From positions 625,459,740-625,523,739 of the forward strand of contig NC_081415.1 of NCBI RefSeq assembly GCF_030272615.1: a DNA stretch of 64,000 nt. The letters run 5' to 3'. The notes under the pieces were generated by a model. It had not been told where the DNA came from. It made no database searches and worked only from the letters and a program-made list of their open reading frames with translations. The DNA comes from Cryptomeria japonica (lineage: Eukaryota; Streptophyta; Pinopsida; Cupressales; Cupressaceae). The translations under genes were made by a program, and so were the position numbers. This document shows, piece after piece, positions 11,521-22,874 of the stretch. Each line of letters opens with the position of its first letter. Positions within the stretch are counted from its first letter, which is position 1.

Positions 11521-11754
11521 AAGCATATGCTCCACATCAGTCAGGTATTGCATAGTCAAATTTATTTTGGATTGATGTGTTGAAGGATGGTACTCCTCAG
11601 GGGGAGCAGCATAATGGAACAAGGAAGCTTGTGCCTCCACTTTGGCATTGTTTTCAAAGGGGGAGAAGATGTGAAGTGGAGAAGATGTGAAGTGGAGAAG
11701 ATGTGAAGCGGAGAGATATCTTCATATATTTCCATCAATGCCAAAGGGGGAGAT
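11521..11754 (+). other. A1 3' UTR with purine tracts, 16-bp repeats and PPT
   Basis: Three G-run purine tracts occur: CAGGGGGAGC near 11600, AAAGGGGGAGAAG near 11657, and the PPT proper, CCAAAGGGGGAGAT, at 11741-11754 next to the LTR. Between the last two, GGAGAAGATGTGAAGT is repeated three times in tandem (11662-11709) with a partial fourth. A2 has only two separated copies of this motif. The PPT primes plus-strand DNA synthesis in this family. The extra tracts may be auxiliary primers. Confidence 0.75.
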
Positions 11755-13192
11755 TGTTGGCATTATGTGAACCGGTATGAGGACATATTGACATTGTATG
11801 TTGTCATTAATGTCAATATGTTGAAGAGGTGTGAACCGGCATATGTGAGAACTGGTATAACACTATGAACTGGCATTTGTGCCAAAGTGAAGTGGTGTGC
11901 TTGTTCATGATGAACCGGCATATAGTTATGGGAACCAACATATCGAAGTATTGTATGACTACTGGTTGGTAGTCTCAACTTTAGGGTTTCTAGTTGATGT
12001 GCTTCAAGCCTATGTGGCTCAACCGATGATATTATGTGATGAGTTAGCATTGTAAAGAAGAACAGATCATGTTGCCACGTAAGCCTGAGTGTGTGAAGGA
12101 TCTTGCATGAGGGAGATTGTTCCTATCTACCTCAGGAATGTGCAAAGTCTATAAAATGGTGATAACATGTGATGGGTTATCAGCTGCCATAAAATCGGTA
12201 GAAATGAATGATGGAGAATGTCTTGAGTTTGGATCAAGATCTACTGCATTTAATGCAGTGTGCTCAACAGTCAGGATTGAACCGTTTGAATTCCTTAACC
12301 TAATAGGTTTAGGGTTTAGGGTTTATGCTACTGACCTATCTGTTTTCCTATAAGTTCGATGTTGTGTCTCTTTATGAGGTTGTTGGCAAAAGTTGTGTGT
12401 GTTTATCCAAGAGAAGGAATACGTGATTCTTGCCAGACCAAAAGGAGAGAAGTGATACCTACAGAGTGTAAATGCAAAAGGTGAAGAGGAGCTTAAGCGG
12501 ATCTACATTGGCATTAAGTGTTGTTACCAGATCATTGTAATACCTGTTGATCTCTAACCACCTCAATAGCTGAAAAATCCCTTAACAGGGTAGCCTTAAC
12601 TGGCTTGTTGAAAATCCTTTAACAGGGTAATTCAAAGCTACTAAGTTCAGAATCCTTTAGCTCTTGAGTTCTTATAATCCTCTAACAAGATAACCTTTAA
12701 TAGATTTCAACTCTTAACCAGGTATTGTAGCCATCCCTTAATCGGGTGATCACTAACAAGATCAGTTCCTAGCAGAACCTATTGTAATGTCTCTAATCGG
12801 ACAAGGCTTCTAACAGAGCGGAGTTCTAAAGAGTTCAACAAAAGCTTGTGGGTATTCATCCCCACCGTGGTTTTTCGCGGTTGGGTTTCCACGTGAAAAA
12901 TATGTGTGTCATGTGTGATGCTTTTATCTTGTGATTCTTTGCTATTTGTCCCTTTACCGGATTTTCCACATATAAATCTTGGTGTCATATGGATGGTATT
13001 TATTCTTTGATTATTGTTTATGCTTAATTGGATTAACTGATATTCTGGTATTTCGTTTAAGCATTCTGGTAGTAATGTTTTGGGTTCCAGTATTAAAGTT
13101 TTGAATTGGTAAATGTTCTGGTAATCTGTGACAACTGATTCACCCCCCCCGCCCCCTCTAAGTTGTCTTTCGGTTATTTGAACTGTCTAACA
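11755..13192 (+). mobile_element. Chimeric LTR: A1 3' LTR fused to the end of the B1 5' LTR
   Basis: It starts TGTTGGCATTATG directly after the A1 PPT and follows the A1 5' LTR to about 12948 (matching the 5' LTR up to roughly 7011). From there it follows the end of family B: CCCTTTACCGGATTTTCCAC, as at 26155-26405. It ends CTAACA two bases before the B1 PBS. The last 340 bp or so of LTR A and about the first 950 bp of LTR B are missing. The switch lies just after the CCACGTG box that both LTR types share. This is consistent with recombination between neighbouring LTRs. Confidence 0.8.
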
Positions 13193-13194
13193 AT

Positions 13195-13206
13195 TGGTAT
13201 CAGAGC
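13195..13206 (+). other. Primer-binding site of B1
   Basis: TGGTATCAGAGC, identical to that of A1, two bases after the LTR end CTAACA. Initiator-Met type. Confidence 0.92.
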
Positions 13207-13250
13207 TTTGGTCCTCTCTGTAGAAAGCTTAACCACTTGAGGAAGATCCC

Positions 13251-14207
13251 ATGGTGACTAACAGTTCAAGTTCATCCAGTTCATCTAGAGCTATCTTTCA
13301 GAGAGATATTCCTAGGCTTGATGGAACAAATTACACAGTATGGAAGATTCAGATGGAGACTCATCTGAGATGTCTTGGCAAGGAGATTTGGGAGATCACA
13401 CAAAATGGTATTACACCTCATAATCCAAAATCTAGCAATCCTCCTCTGGAAAACTTGGATAAGGATATTGAGAATGATTATAGAGCAAGAGAAGCCCTCT
13501 TGTGTGCACTTTATGATCAACAAATAATGGGATTAACTGACAAATCATTTGGAAAGACTATATGTGATAAGTTGGAGACTCTTAATGAAGGTGACCCCAC
13601 TATGAAGATTGTTAAACTTGATGGTTACAGGGTGCGATATGAGAACCTGAAGATGGAAGAAGATGAAAGGATTACTACATTTATGGAAAGGGTAAATGAG
13701 ATTGTTATGGGAATTCAATGTTGTGGTGGAACTCAGAGTGAAAATGAAATTGTTTCTAAAGTCCTGAGAGCCCTACCACTGGCTTACAAGATGAAAGTTG
13801 CTGCTATTAATAAATTAAGAATAATGGCTAATACTTATGTCAACAAAGATACTTTGGTTGGGAAATTATCTTCTTTTGAGCTTGAAGAGTTTGGACCTTC
13901 TGAAGCTATGAAGTCTGAACTTGCTTTTCATGCATCTGCATCGGCAACTGACAAGAAAGATTGGAAAGTTTTATATGCAAAGAAATTGGATGATATGAAG
14001 AGAGAAGATGATGAGTTTGAGCAACTTGAAGCACTATTTGCTAGAAGAGTACCTAAAGGACCAGTAGGAAGTAAGTATGAAGGAAAAGCACCTTTTAAAT
14101 GTTTTGCATGTAATAAGATTGGTCATTTTGCATCTAGATGTCCTAAAAGGAATTCAAGATTTGAAGAGAGAGTTATAAGATATTTTAAGCCTAACCCTAG
14201 ATATTAG
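13251..14207 (+). pseudogene. B1 Gag (copia, CCHC type)
   Basis: The ATG at 13251 begins a Ser-rich start (MVTNSSSSSSSS), followed by FQRDIPRLDGTNYTVWKIQMETHL, the usual Gag N-terminus. A long helical UBN2-like core follows. The zinc knuckle CFACNKIGHFASRC near residues 283-296 is intact. This is the least damaged Gag in the window: 318 codons without a stop. It ends at a TAG (14205-14207) where B2 has Gln, so the true Gag-PR frame was longer. Compared with B2, about 80-100 bp are missing near 14265, which shifts the frame into protease. Confidence 0.9.
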
Positions 14208-14256
14208 AACAAGTATAAGTACAGGAAAAATACAGACAAATCAAGCTACATAGCGG

Positions 14257-14637
14257 ATGAGGAAGGATGAGAATGTACCTGAAGAGAAGGCACTTGCTGC
14301 TAAAATTCAAGAAAAGATTGAATGGGTAATTGACAGTGGATGTTCACATCATATGACTGGAGATAAAAGGAAGTTTCTATCTTTGCAAGAATTTGATGGT
14401 GGTCTGGTTAGATTTGGAGATGACAAAGTATGTATGATCAAAGGAAAAGAAACTATATCATTGGATGGTAAGAACAATACTGATAATGTTTATTTTGTTG
14501 AAAGTTTAAAGCGTAATATTTTGAGTGTAGGACAATTGGTGGATAAGGGATTTCAATTACGATTCAAGGATGGAAAATGCAAAATCATTAACAGATCTGG
14601 TTTGGAGATTGGAACTGGTACATAGACAAAAGGTAAT
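14257..14637 (+). pseudogene. B1 aspartic protease (copia)
   Basis: It lies in a different frame from Gag because of a deletion near 14265. The active site WVIDSGCSHHMTGD (Asp at 14332) is intact. The RFGDDKVCMIKGKETISLDG and NILSVGQL blocks match A1 and B2. A TAG at 14623 replaces the Gln of the QTKG motif that follows protease. The same codon is lost in A1 and A2 but kept in B2. Confidence 0.85.
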
Positions 14638-15630
14638 ATATTTCATTTGAATTCCAGTGAGAAGACATGTTTCATTGCACAAATTGATGAGAGTTAGCTA
14701 TGACATAAGAGGTTGTGTCATGTAAATTTTGAATGCATTATAAAGATCAGTTCAACTAAGGCAGTTAGAGATATACCTAAGATTGTGAAGCCCTATAATC
14801 CGGTATGTAAAGAATGTCAAATGGGTAAACAAGTCAGAACCTCTTTTAGGAGTATACAAGATAAATTTAATGATCTTCTTGATCTTATTCATACTTATTT
14901 GTGTAGCCCTACTAGAGTTAAAAAATTTCAAGGTGCAAGTTATTTCATGCTAATCATTGATGATTATTCTAGAATGATGTGGGTTACTTTTCTAAGGGAG
15001 AAATATGAGGCTTTTGAAAAATTTAAAATATTTAAAGATAAAGTGGAAACTAAGACAAGATTGAAGATTAAATTTTTGAGGTTAGATCATTGTGGAGAAT
15101 TCACATCCAGTGAGTTTAATAACTTTTGTGAGAATCATGGTATAAGGAGGCAATTTTTTGCTCCATTGACACCTTAGTAGAATGGAATTGTGGAAAGGAA
15201 GAACATAACTATCTTAGATGCTGCTAGAACAATGATGATGGAAGCTAGTCTACCTAATATCTACTGGAGAGATGCAGTGACTACAACAGTTTATACATTC
15301 AACAAAGTACATATCAAAGGAGAAACCGGTAAGACACCTTATGAATTATGGTTTGGCAATACACCTACAGTTAAGTATTTCAGAATATTTGGTAGTAAAT
15401 GTTATATCAGGAGAGATGATATCATTGGAAAGTTTGATCCTAGATGTGATGAAGGAATATTTCTTGGTTATTCTAATGAAAGCAAAGTATATAGATGTTA
15501 TAACAAGAGATTGTAGAGAATTGTGAAGAGTGCTAATGTCAAGGCGGATGAGCTAAATAGAGGTCAAATCAGAGTTTATAAGAAGGAACCAATAGTGGAA
15601 ATGATCACATCTGAACTAGGAGCATCTTAT
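14638..15630 (+). pseudogene. B1 integrase (copia)
   Basis: The zinc-finger His residues lie in HKRLCH and the Cys pair in CKECQMGK. Two TGG codons just before the finger have become TAG and TGA (14695-14703). The first catalytic Asp is replaced (HTYLCSP for HTDLCGP). The second (RLDHCGEF) and the Glu (GIVERKN) remain. The PQQNG motif has two adjacent TAG codons for the two Gln (15175-15180), and another TAG for Gln lies at 15514. The frame shifts near 15620 relative to RT. Inactive. Confidence 0.87.
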
Positions 15631-17372
15631 CGGAACAGAGTGTTGAACCAGTTACTCCAGAAGTATCAAAAAATTCTACAGTAACTGAAGAACCAGAAAG
15701 AGGAACAGAGAGTCAGAGGACTCCTAGGTATGTGAGACTGAATCATTCAGAAGATCATATCATTGGGGATAAGAACAATGAAGTGATATAAAGAAGAAGA
15801 CTAGAAACTAATGAGGTATGTTTAATTTCTCAAGTTGAACTGGTATCAGTAATTGAAGCATGTAAATATGAATATTGGATGAAAGTTATGGAAGAAGAAT
15901 TAGATAAGATTGAGAAGAATAACACATGGACTTTGGTTCCCCGGCCTAAAAATAAGAATGTTATTGGAAGTAAATGGGTTTTTAGGAATAAATTGAATGA
16001 GGATGGTCAAGTTGTAAGGAATAAGGCTAGATTGGTTTGTAAAGGATATTCTTAGAAGGAAGGAATTGATTATGGAGAGACTTTTGCACCTATAATTAGG
16101 ATTGAAGTTGTAAGATTATTTCTTGCCTATGTTGCACATAAACACTACAAGGTTTATCAGATGTATGTTAAGTGTTCATTTTTGAATGGGGATCTTGATG
16201 AGGAATTTTATATTGAGCAACCTGATGGTTTTTCACTATCAGATGATACAAACATGGTTTGCAGGTGAAGGAAAGCTTTATATGGATTAAAACAGACACA
16301 CAGAGCTTGGTATGCAAGGTTGGATAAATATCTTTTGAAGCTTGGTTTTACTAAGTGTAATGTTGATAGTAATTTATATTATAAGATCACTGATGATGAT
16401 ATACTTATTATTGAAGTATTTATTGATGATATTATTTTTGGAGGTGAACATAAGTTGTGCATGGAATTTTCTAAGAATATGGAGAAAGAATTTGAAATGT
16501 CTATGATTGGGGAAATGAAAATTTTCTTCGGTTTGCAGATTACTCAAACTGACAAAGGTATTTGCATCTTTCAAACTAAGTATGCTAGGGAATTATTGAA
16601 GAAACTTGGTATAGAGGATTCTAAACTAGTAAGTACTCCTATGGTTACTAGTGAGAAATTTACAAGGAAAGATGTTTCTGCACCGATAAATCCTATAAGA
16701 TACAAATATATGATTGGTGGTTTGCTTTATTTGACTCAAACTAGGGTTGACATAATGAATGTTGTTTGTATTTCATCTAGATTTTAGAGTGATCCTAGAG
16801 AAAATCATGAGAGTGCAGTGAAAAGCATTTTTAGATACTTGCAAGGTACATCAGAATATGGTTTGTGGTACCCTAAGGATGATGAATTTACTTTATGTGT
16901 ATATACAGATGCTGATTATGCTGGAAATGTTGATGATCGGAAAAGCACTTTCAGTGGAGCTTTCTTTCTTGGAAAGAAGTTGGTTTCATGGATCAACAAG
17001 AAACAGTCATGTACTTCTTTATCCACTGCTCAAGTTGAGTATGTTGTTGCTGCTACTAACTGTACAAATGTTCTATGGATGAAGAAAATGTTGAAGGATA
17101 TCAAAGTGCATTGCATCGGACCGGTAGTTATTCACTATGATAACTTTGCTACTATTGACATATCAAAGAATCTGGTATTTCATTCTAAGACTAAGAACAT
17201 ATCTATCAAGTATAACTTTTTGAAGGAGAAGGTGGAAGAAAATGAAGTCAGATTGGTTTATATGAATACTAAAGAGAAGATTGCAGATATTTTCACTAAA
17301 TTGTTTCCTAAAGAACCATTTCAGTACTTGAGAGACAAGTTAGGGGTTTTTGCCCCTCTAACGGAGAACTAA
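15631..17372 (+). pseudogene. B1 reverse transcriptase and RNase H (copia)
   Basis: The RT block KNNTWTLVPRPKNKNVIGSKWVF is clear. The first catalytic Asp is replaced (MYVKCSFLNG for MDVK), while VFIDDIIFGG keeps the second pair. RNase H shows TDADYAG, AQVEYVVAA and HYDNFATIDISKN, so its acids are present. The C-terminal IADIFTKLFPKE and LGVFAPLTEN end at TAA 17370-17372. Internal stops include TAG for Gln in GYSQKEG (near 16051), a TGA in CRLRKAL (near 16265) and a TAG near 16785. Confidence 0.9.
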
Positions 17373-17784
17373 TTGATGCTTTTTGGAATTAGTTCGGTAT
17401 GCATTATTAGAGATATCATTCATTCTAGCACTGATGTGGGGATTCTACTACTTAGGGGGAGTAGTTAGCCTTGTAATTCAGTGGTTTATGTTTTTGCTTT
17501 CATATTTTTGTTAGATTTTTGGCATTGATGTCAAAGGGGGAAAAATATTGTTGTGAAAAAAAAAGGGGAAGTTGTATCAATTAGGGGGAGAGATATATGT
17601 GTAATTTAGAGCTTTATAGAGATATTATTTACAGTGGGAGTTTGGTGTTTGTTTCATAATTTCATTGCTATATTTTTATGTGGGAGATTGTTGGATGTCT
17701 TCCATTGAGGGAGACTTATTTGGTATTTATGGTACTTAGATGTTTTTCACATCTAGTGTTGTCATCAATGCCAAAGGGGGAGAT
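17373..17784 (+). other. B1 3' UTR with repeated purine tracts and PPT
   Basis: Four G5 purine runs occur: TTAGGGGGAGTAG near 17453, TCAAAGGGGGAAAAA near 17531, ATTAGGGGGAGAGA near 17580, and the PPT CCAAAGGGGGAGAT (17771-17784) abutting the LTR. The duplicated phrase GGCATTGATGTCAAAGGGGG upstream resembles the PPT environment itself. No open frame of note. Confidence 0.7.
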
Positions 17785-18385
17785 TGTTGGCCATTTGGAG
17801 GAATTGATTATGTGTTGCATTAATATTTTTTCATTGATGTCAACACTAGCTGTTTGGGATGCTTTACAGGCATCCTTCTAGTCCTGGTAGGATGTATGGT
17901 TTCTGGTTGGATTGGATTCTACATGATCTGGTATGGTTTGGTTATGGAATTGGCTTACTCATGATACTCATGTTCATATGCAGTAAGTTGGTTTTGGTCT
18001 GGTGATCGGATGCTATCCTGTTTGTTTGGAATCTTGGCTTGTGGTTCCGGTGAGGGTTTTACCAGTAGAGCTTTGATGAAGATCTTTGATGATATGCATA
18101 AGTAGTTTTGGTGTAGCTTCTAGTATGGATTCAAGATGCTGATGGTGATCATGCTCAAGACTTGACAGATAGAGATCATTGTTGTAGTGTGTGAAACTAT
18201 ATTGGGTCCCAGTTGATGTAGGTTATGGACCGTCTTAATGTAACGTATGGATTAGACCTCTCAATGTGTTTTTGGGATTCTTATGTGTTGGATGTTATTT
18301 TTTTGGTCTAAGGATGACATGTTTTGTAATTATGTAATTGGTTCATTGTCTGGTCGCTGAACTGATTGTTTATGGTCAAGGGTTT
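17785..18385 (+). mobile_element. 3' LTR of B1, left part (before the A2 insertion)
   Basis: It starts TGTTGGCCATTTGGAGG after the PPT and matches the reverse complement of the B2 LTR. It breaks at ...AAGGGTTT, where uninterrupted B LTRs continue GTATATATAG. The continuation is at 25758. Confidence 0.88.
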
Positions 18386-19881
18386 TGATAACTCAATGGT
18401 GAACAATAAGTACCAAACCGGTACTGAGAGGGGGGGTGAATCAGTACAGTCTCAAAAACTTTTCCCAAACCAGTTTGACTACAAACAATGCAAATGTCTG
18501 ACAGACAGTAACACCAGTCTGAAACATAGTGTAACCAATAAAGCTAAGAATGACTGTGACAAGAATTAACTGGTTAATCACTTGTCTTTCCACTCAACTT
18601 AATACTACACTTCCATTTCACGCTTATGCATGAATAGGTAATCTATCATTAGAAATATAATAATAGCTAGCTCAACATGATTTACCTTCAGAAACACAAA
18701 TCACTTAAATCATCACATGAAAAATATGACACATGACACACAGATTTTTCACGTGGAAACCCAACTAGGAAAAACCATAGTGGGGATGAATACCCACAAG
18801 ATGCTTTTGAACTCTTTAGAAGTCCGTTCTGTTAGGATCCTAGTCTGGTTAAAGACTGTTACAATAGATTCTGCTAGGAACCGATCCTGCTAGAGATCAC
18901 CCGGTTAAGGGATGCCTAAATACCCAGTTAAGGGTTAAACCTTGTTAGAGGTTACCTTGTTAGAGGATTTCAAGAACTCAATGAGTTTCAGTCACCCTAT
19001 TAAAGGATTTACAACAAGCTGGTTAAAGCTATCTGATTAAGGGATTTTCCAACTGTTGAAGTGGTTAAAGATCAACAGGTTTTACAATGATCTGATAATA
19101 GCACTCAATGCCTAATGTAGATCCGCTTAAGTTCCTTTCTTGTGCACACACACTATGCAGGAATCAATCCTCTTATCTCATTTGGTCTGGCAAGAATCTA
19201 TGCACTTAGATACACACACACTATTTGCCAACAACCTCAACATGAAACACAACATCGACCTTATAGAACACAGATAGGTCGGTAGCATACACCCTAAACC
19301 CTAAACATTTAGGTTTACCAATACAATCAGCTAAATCCTGATCGTTAATCACATTGCATTTGACGACAACGGTCTTGAACAGATCTCAAGACATTCTCCA
19401 TCATTCATTCTTCACCGCTTCATGGATGTGATAACCCATCACATGTTCACCGCTTTATAGAGACTTCGCACATTCCTAAGTTAGATAGGATTGATCTCCT
19501 TCATGCAAGATCCTTCACGCGCTCAAGCAGACATGGAAAAATGATCTGATCTTCATTACAATGCTAACTCATCAAACAACCTTTGAACACTTCAACTAGA
19601 AACCCTAAAGTTAGGACTACCAACTGGTAGTCATGCAAAACCTTCATATACTTGTTCTCATACCAACATACCGGTTTACCTCAAACAAACATGTCGCTTC
19701 ACCTTTTCACATATACTAGTTCACAATGTTATACTGGTTCTCACATATACTGATTCTTGGTATCATACCGGTTCTCTTTGCCTGATGCAAACTACAATAT
19801 ACTGGTTCACTCTTCAGCATATTGACATCAATGACAACATACAATATCATCATGTCAACATATTCTGCACAAATGCCAACA
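18386..19881 (-). mobile_element. 3' LTR of A2 (1,496 bp)
   Basis: On the plus strand it runs from TGATAACTCAATGG to AAATGCCAACA. It has the G-run motif near 18429, the CACGTGGAAACCCAACTAGG box near 18760, two adjoining telomere-like CCCTAAA units near 19292 (part of the family LTR), and an array of ACCGGT-related hexamers at 19660-19810. Confidence 0.88.
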
Positions 19882-20124
19882 ATCTCTCCCTTTGGCATTG
19901 ATGGCAATATACAAAGATATCTCTCTGCTTCACATCTTCTCCCCCAAATTTGCAGATATCTTCTCCGCTTCACATCTTCTCCCCCTTTGACAACAATGCC
20001 AAAGTAGAGGCACAAGCTTACCACGTTCCACTATGCTGCTCCCCCTGAGGAGTAGCATTCTTCAACACATCAATCCTAAAAAGATTTGACAATGCAATAC
20101 CTAACTGATGTGGAGCACATACTT
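19882..20124 (-). other. A2 polypurine tract and 3' UTR
   Basis: On the minus strand the LTR is preceded by CCAAAGGGAGAGAT (19882-19895). Further tracts lie at about 19940-19952, 19978-19990 and 20039-20051 (AGGGGGAGCAGC). Two copies of the GAAGATGTGAAG motif seen three times in A1 are present. Confidence 0.7.
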
Positions 20125-21594
20125 TTAGTTCACCTCTTGAAGGGGCAGCACCCCTAATTCACCTCCCAAATAGGTAAATATATCCTTTGGTAGAGGCTTG
20201 GTGAATATGTCAGCTAACTGCTCCTTACTAGAAACATGTTCCAACAGAACCTCCTTGTTTTGAACCTTCTCCCTCAAGAAATGATACTTGAGCTCAAAGT
20301 GCTTGGTTCTAGCATGCAAAACTGGATTCTTGGAAATGTTAATTGCACTTGTATTGTCACAAAATATGCTTACTGGTTCAGATACAGGAACTTTGAAGCC
20401 ATTTAATACATGCTTCATCCAAATAGTCTAGGTGTAGTTCATAAAAGCTACAACATACTTCACTTCTGCTATAGACTAAGAGATACAACTCTGCTTTTTG
20501 CTCATCCATGAGACCAGTCTACCAACAAGGAAGAATGCACCACTGGTTGTGCTCTTTTGGTCATCTACATTACCAGCCCAATCAGCATCTGTGAACACTT
20601 TCAGGTTGAAATCATTATTGTATGGATACCATAACCCATAGTCAACTATTCCCTTCAGATATCTAAGAATTGGCTTGACTGCTACCAAGTGGGATTCTCT
20701 TCGGCTTTGCTGAAATCGAGCAGTAATACCCACTACATGTGCAATGTTCGATCTACTATGCACTACATAATGCAAATTACCAATCATTGATCGGTAATCC
20801 TTCTCATTTACCAATGCTGATTCATCCTCTTTTGATAATTTACAACTGATCACCATTAGTGTACGAACCAGTTTACTATCTTCCATGCCAAAGGTCTTCA
20901 ACACCTCTTTGACATACTTGGACTGAGTAATAAAGATTCCTTCTTTCATTTGTTGAATCTGTAGTCCAATGAAGAACTTAATTTCCCCTATGAGTGACAT
21001 CTCAAACTCCTTTTTCATCTTATCTACAAAATCATGACTCGTCTTGTCATCTCCTCCAAAGATGATGTCATCAACAAATACTTCACACATTAGAATCTGA
21101 TCTCCTTCTGATTTCAAATAGATATTGCTATCTTCACTTGTTCTTTCAAATCCAATCTTCACAAGATGGGAGTTCAAGCATTCATACCATGCTCTAGGTG
21201 CCTGCTTTAGTCCATACAAGGCTTTATGTAGCCTACACACCATGTCACTATCTTCTGAAAGGGAAAACCCATATGGTTGTTCTATGTACACCTCATCTTC
21301 AAGTATTCCATTTAGGAATGCAGACTTTACATCCATTTGATATAGCTTGAATCCTTTAAAAGCTGCATATGCAAGAAGCATACGCACTCCTTCCAATCTT
21401 GCTACTAGAGTAAAGGTTTCTCCATAGTCTTCTCCTTCTTCTTGGGCATATCCTTTACACACTAGTCTAGCTTTTTTCCTTACCACTATGCCATCCTCAT
21501 TTAGCTTGTTTCTGAAAACCCATTTGGTTCCAATGACATTTTTATGCTCCAGTCTAGGTACCAAAGACCATGTACCATTATTCTCTATCTAGTC
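20125..21594 (-). pseudogene. A2 reverse transcriptase and RNase H (copia)
   Basis: A 362-codon uninterrupted block (20476-21564) covers [28 protein letters not shown] (first Asp intact), [12 protein letters not shown] and VFVDDIIFGGDD (second pair intact). RNase H follows with TDADWAG. Its Glu motif reads AEVKYVV, so Glu has become Lys. CDNTSAINISKNP keeps the third acid. Stops lie at 20419-20475 (Gln-like positions) and at 21589-21591, the Gln of DQIE, the same stop as in A1. The C-terminus LADIFTKPLPK is normal. Confidence 0.92.
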
Positions 21595-22874
21595 AAATTC
21601 CTCATCCATTGCCTTCACCCAGTCTTCATCTTTATGTGCCTCTTTGAATGATTTAGGCTCAAATCCAGAGATCATACATGAGCTTTCTCTGACCTTTCTT
21701 CTTGTAAGAATTCCTGCATCTTTGTCTCCTATGATCTACTTTGGATCATGATTGAGTTTGACATACTTAGGTATGCTCTTAATAGATTCTTCTTGCTTTT
21801 TTTCTTCATCCTCATCTTCATCAACATCAGCATCTACTGGTGTAGGAACACAATTACTGGTACTGTGATGATTTGCAACCAGTTCCCAGAAGGTTACTAC
21901 TGGTTATCTCCTACTTGCTCACTGTTGGTTTCCTCAGGTTTCCCAGAGTTTTCATCAACCCTAGCATTCATGCTTTCAACAATTCTTAGAGTCCTATTGT
22001 TTAAACATTTGAGAGCTTTACTCTTGATGGAATATACAAGGAATATTCCTTCATCACATTTTGCATCGAACTTGATCTGATGTTCACTCCTCTTGATATA
22101 ACATTTACTATGAAACATTCTAAAGTAGCTTACCACTGGTGTCTTATCGGTCTAGTACTCATAAGGAGTCTTATCCTTTCCCTTTTTGATGAGTACCTAG
22201 TTCATTGTGTAGACTGCGGTGCTCACCACTTCTCTCCAAAAGGTGTGAGCAACTTTTTGTTGGATCAACATAGTTCTAGCTGCTTTAACCACAGTCTGGT
22301 TGTTTCTCTCTGCTAAGCCATTCTGTTGTGGAGTCCGAGGGGTAGACAGTTGTCTCTTGATTCTATTCTCTTCACAATATTGAATTTTATTGGAAGTGAA
22401 TTCCCCTCCTTGATCAGTTCTAAAGCATTTGATTCTTTTACCACTTTCCTTTTCTACCAATGCTCTAAAAGCTTTGAACTTTCCAAAGGCTTCAGACTTG
22501 TCCTTCAAGAATGTGAACCACATCATTCTTGAGCAATCATCTGTAAGAATCATAAAATACCTATCTCCCTACACACTCCTAGTTTTCATAGGACCACACA
22601 AATCAGTATGCAAAAGATCAAGTAAGTTGTCAGCTGTGAAAGATTTACCTTTGAAGGTTGAGGAAGACATTTTACCCAATTGACATTCTCTGCACAAAGG
22701 ATTTTCCATTTTGCTCAGCATCGGCAGTCCTCTAATTGCCTTGATCTTACTGGCCTTCACAATGTTATCAAAGTTTATGTGGCAGAGTCTCCTATGCCAT
22801 ATCCAGCTATCACCAAACTTAGCCATAAGACATGTACTTATATGTGCATTTAGCTGAAATAAGTTACCTTTGGT
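21595..22874 (-). pseudogene. A2 integrase (copia)
   Basis: The zinc finger (HRRLCH, CRECQLGK), the core Asp residues (HTDLCGP, RTDQGGEF) and the Glu (GLAERNN) are all present, so the DD35E triad is intact, unlike in A1. The later blocks (SYFRMFHSKCY, GIFLVYS) are recognisable. TAG stops interrupt near 22569 (a Gln codon), 22196 (Arg in A1) and 22150 (TGG to TAG). A frameshift lies near 21897, before the acidic linker that leads to RT. Confidence 0.88.

Larger units (their letters stand above)
5821..12948 (+). mobile_element. Ty1/copia element A1 (full internal region, 3' LTR truncated)
   Basis: The order is 5' LTR (5821-7351), PBS (7354-7365), Gag-PR-INT-RT-RNase H (7423-11520), 3' UTR, PPT, and a 3' LTR starting at 11755. 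INT before RT marks it as Ty1/copia. The coding region stays in one frame for about 4.1 kb with nine internal stops and no frameshift. A close relative, A2, lies in opposite orientation at 18386-25752. The 3' LTR runs only to about 12948 and then continues as family-B LTR. Confidence 0.9.

Noticed and set aside
19288-19310. Telomere-like CCCTAAA repeats
   Set aside because: Only two units, present at the same place in all A LTRs; part of the LTR, not an interstitial telomere.
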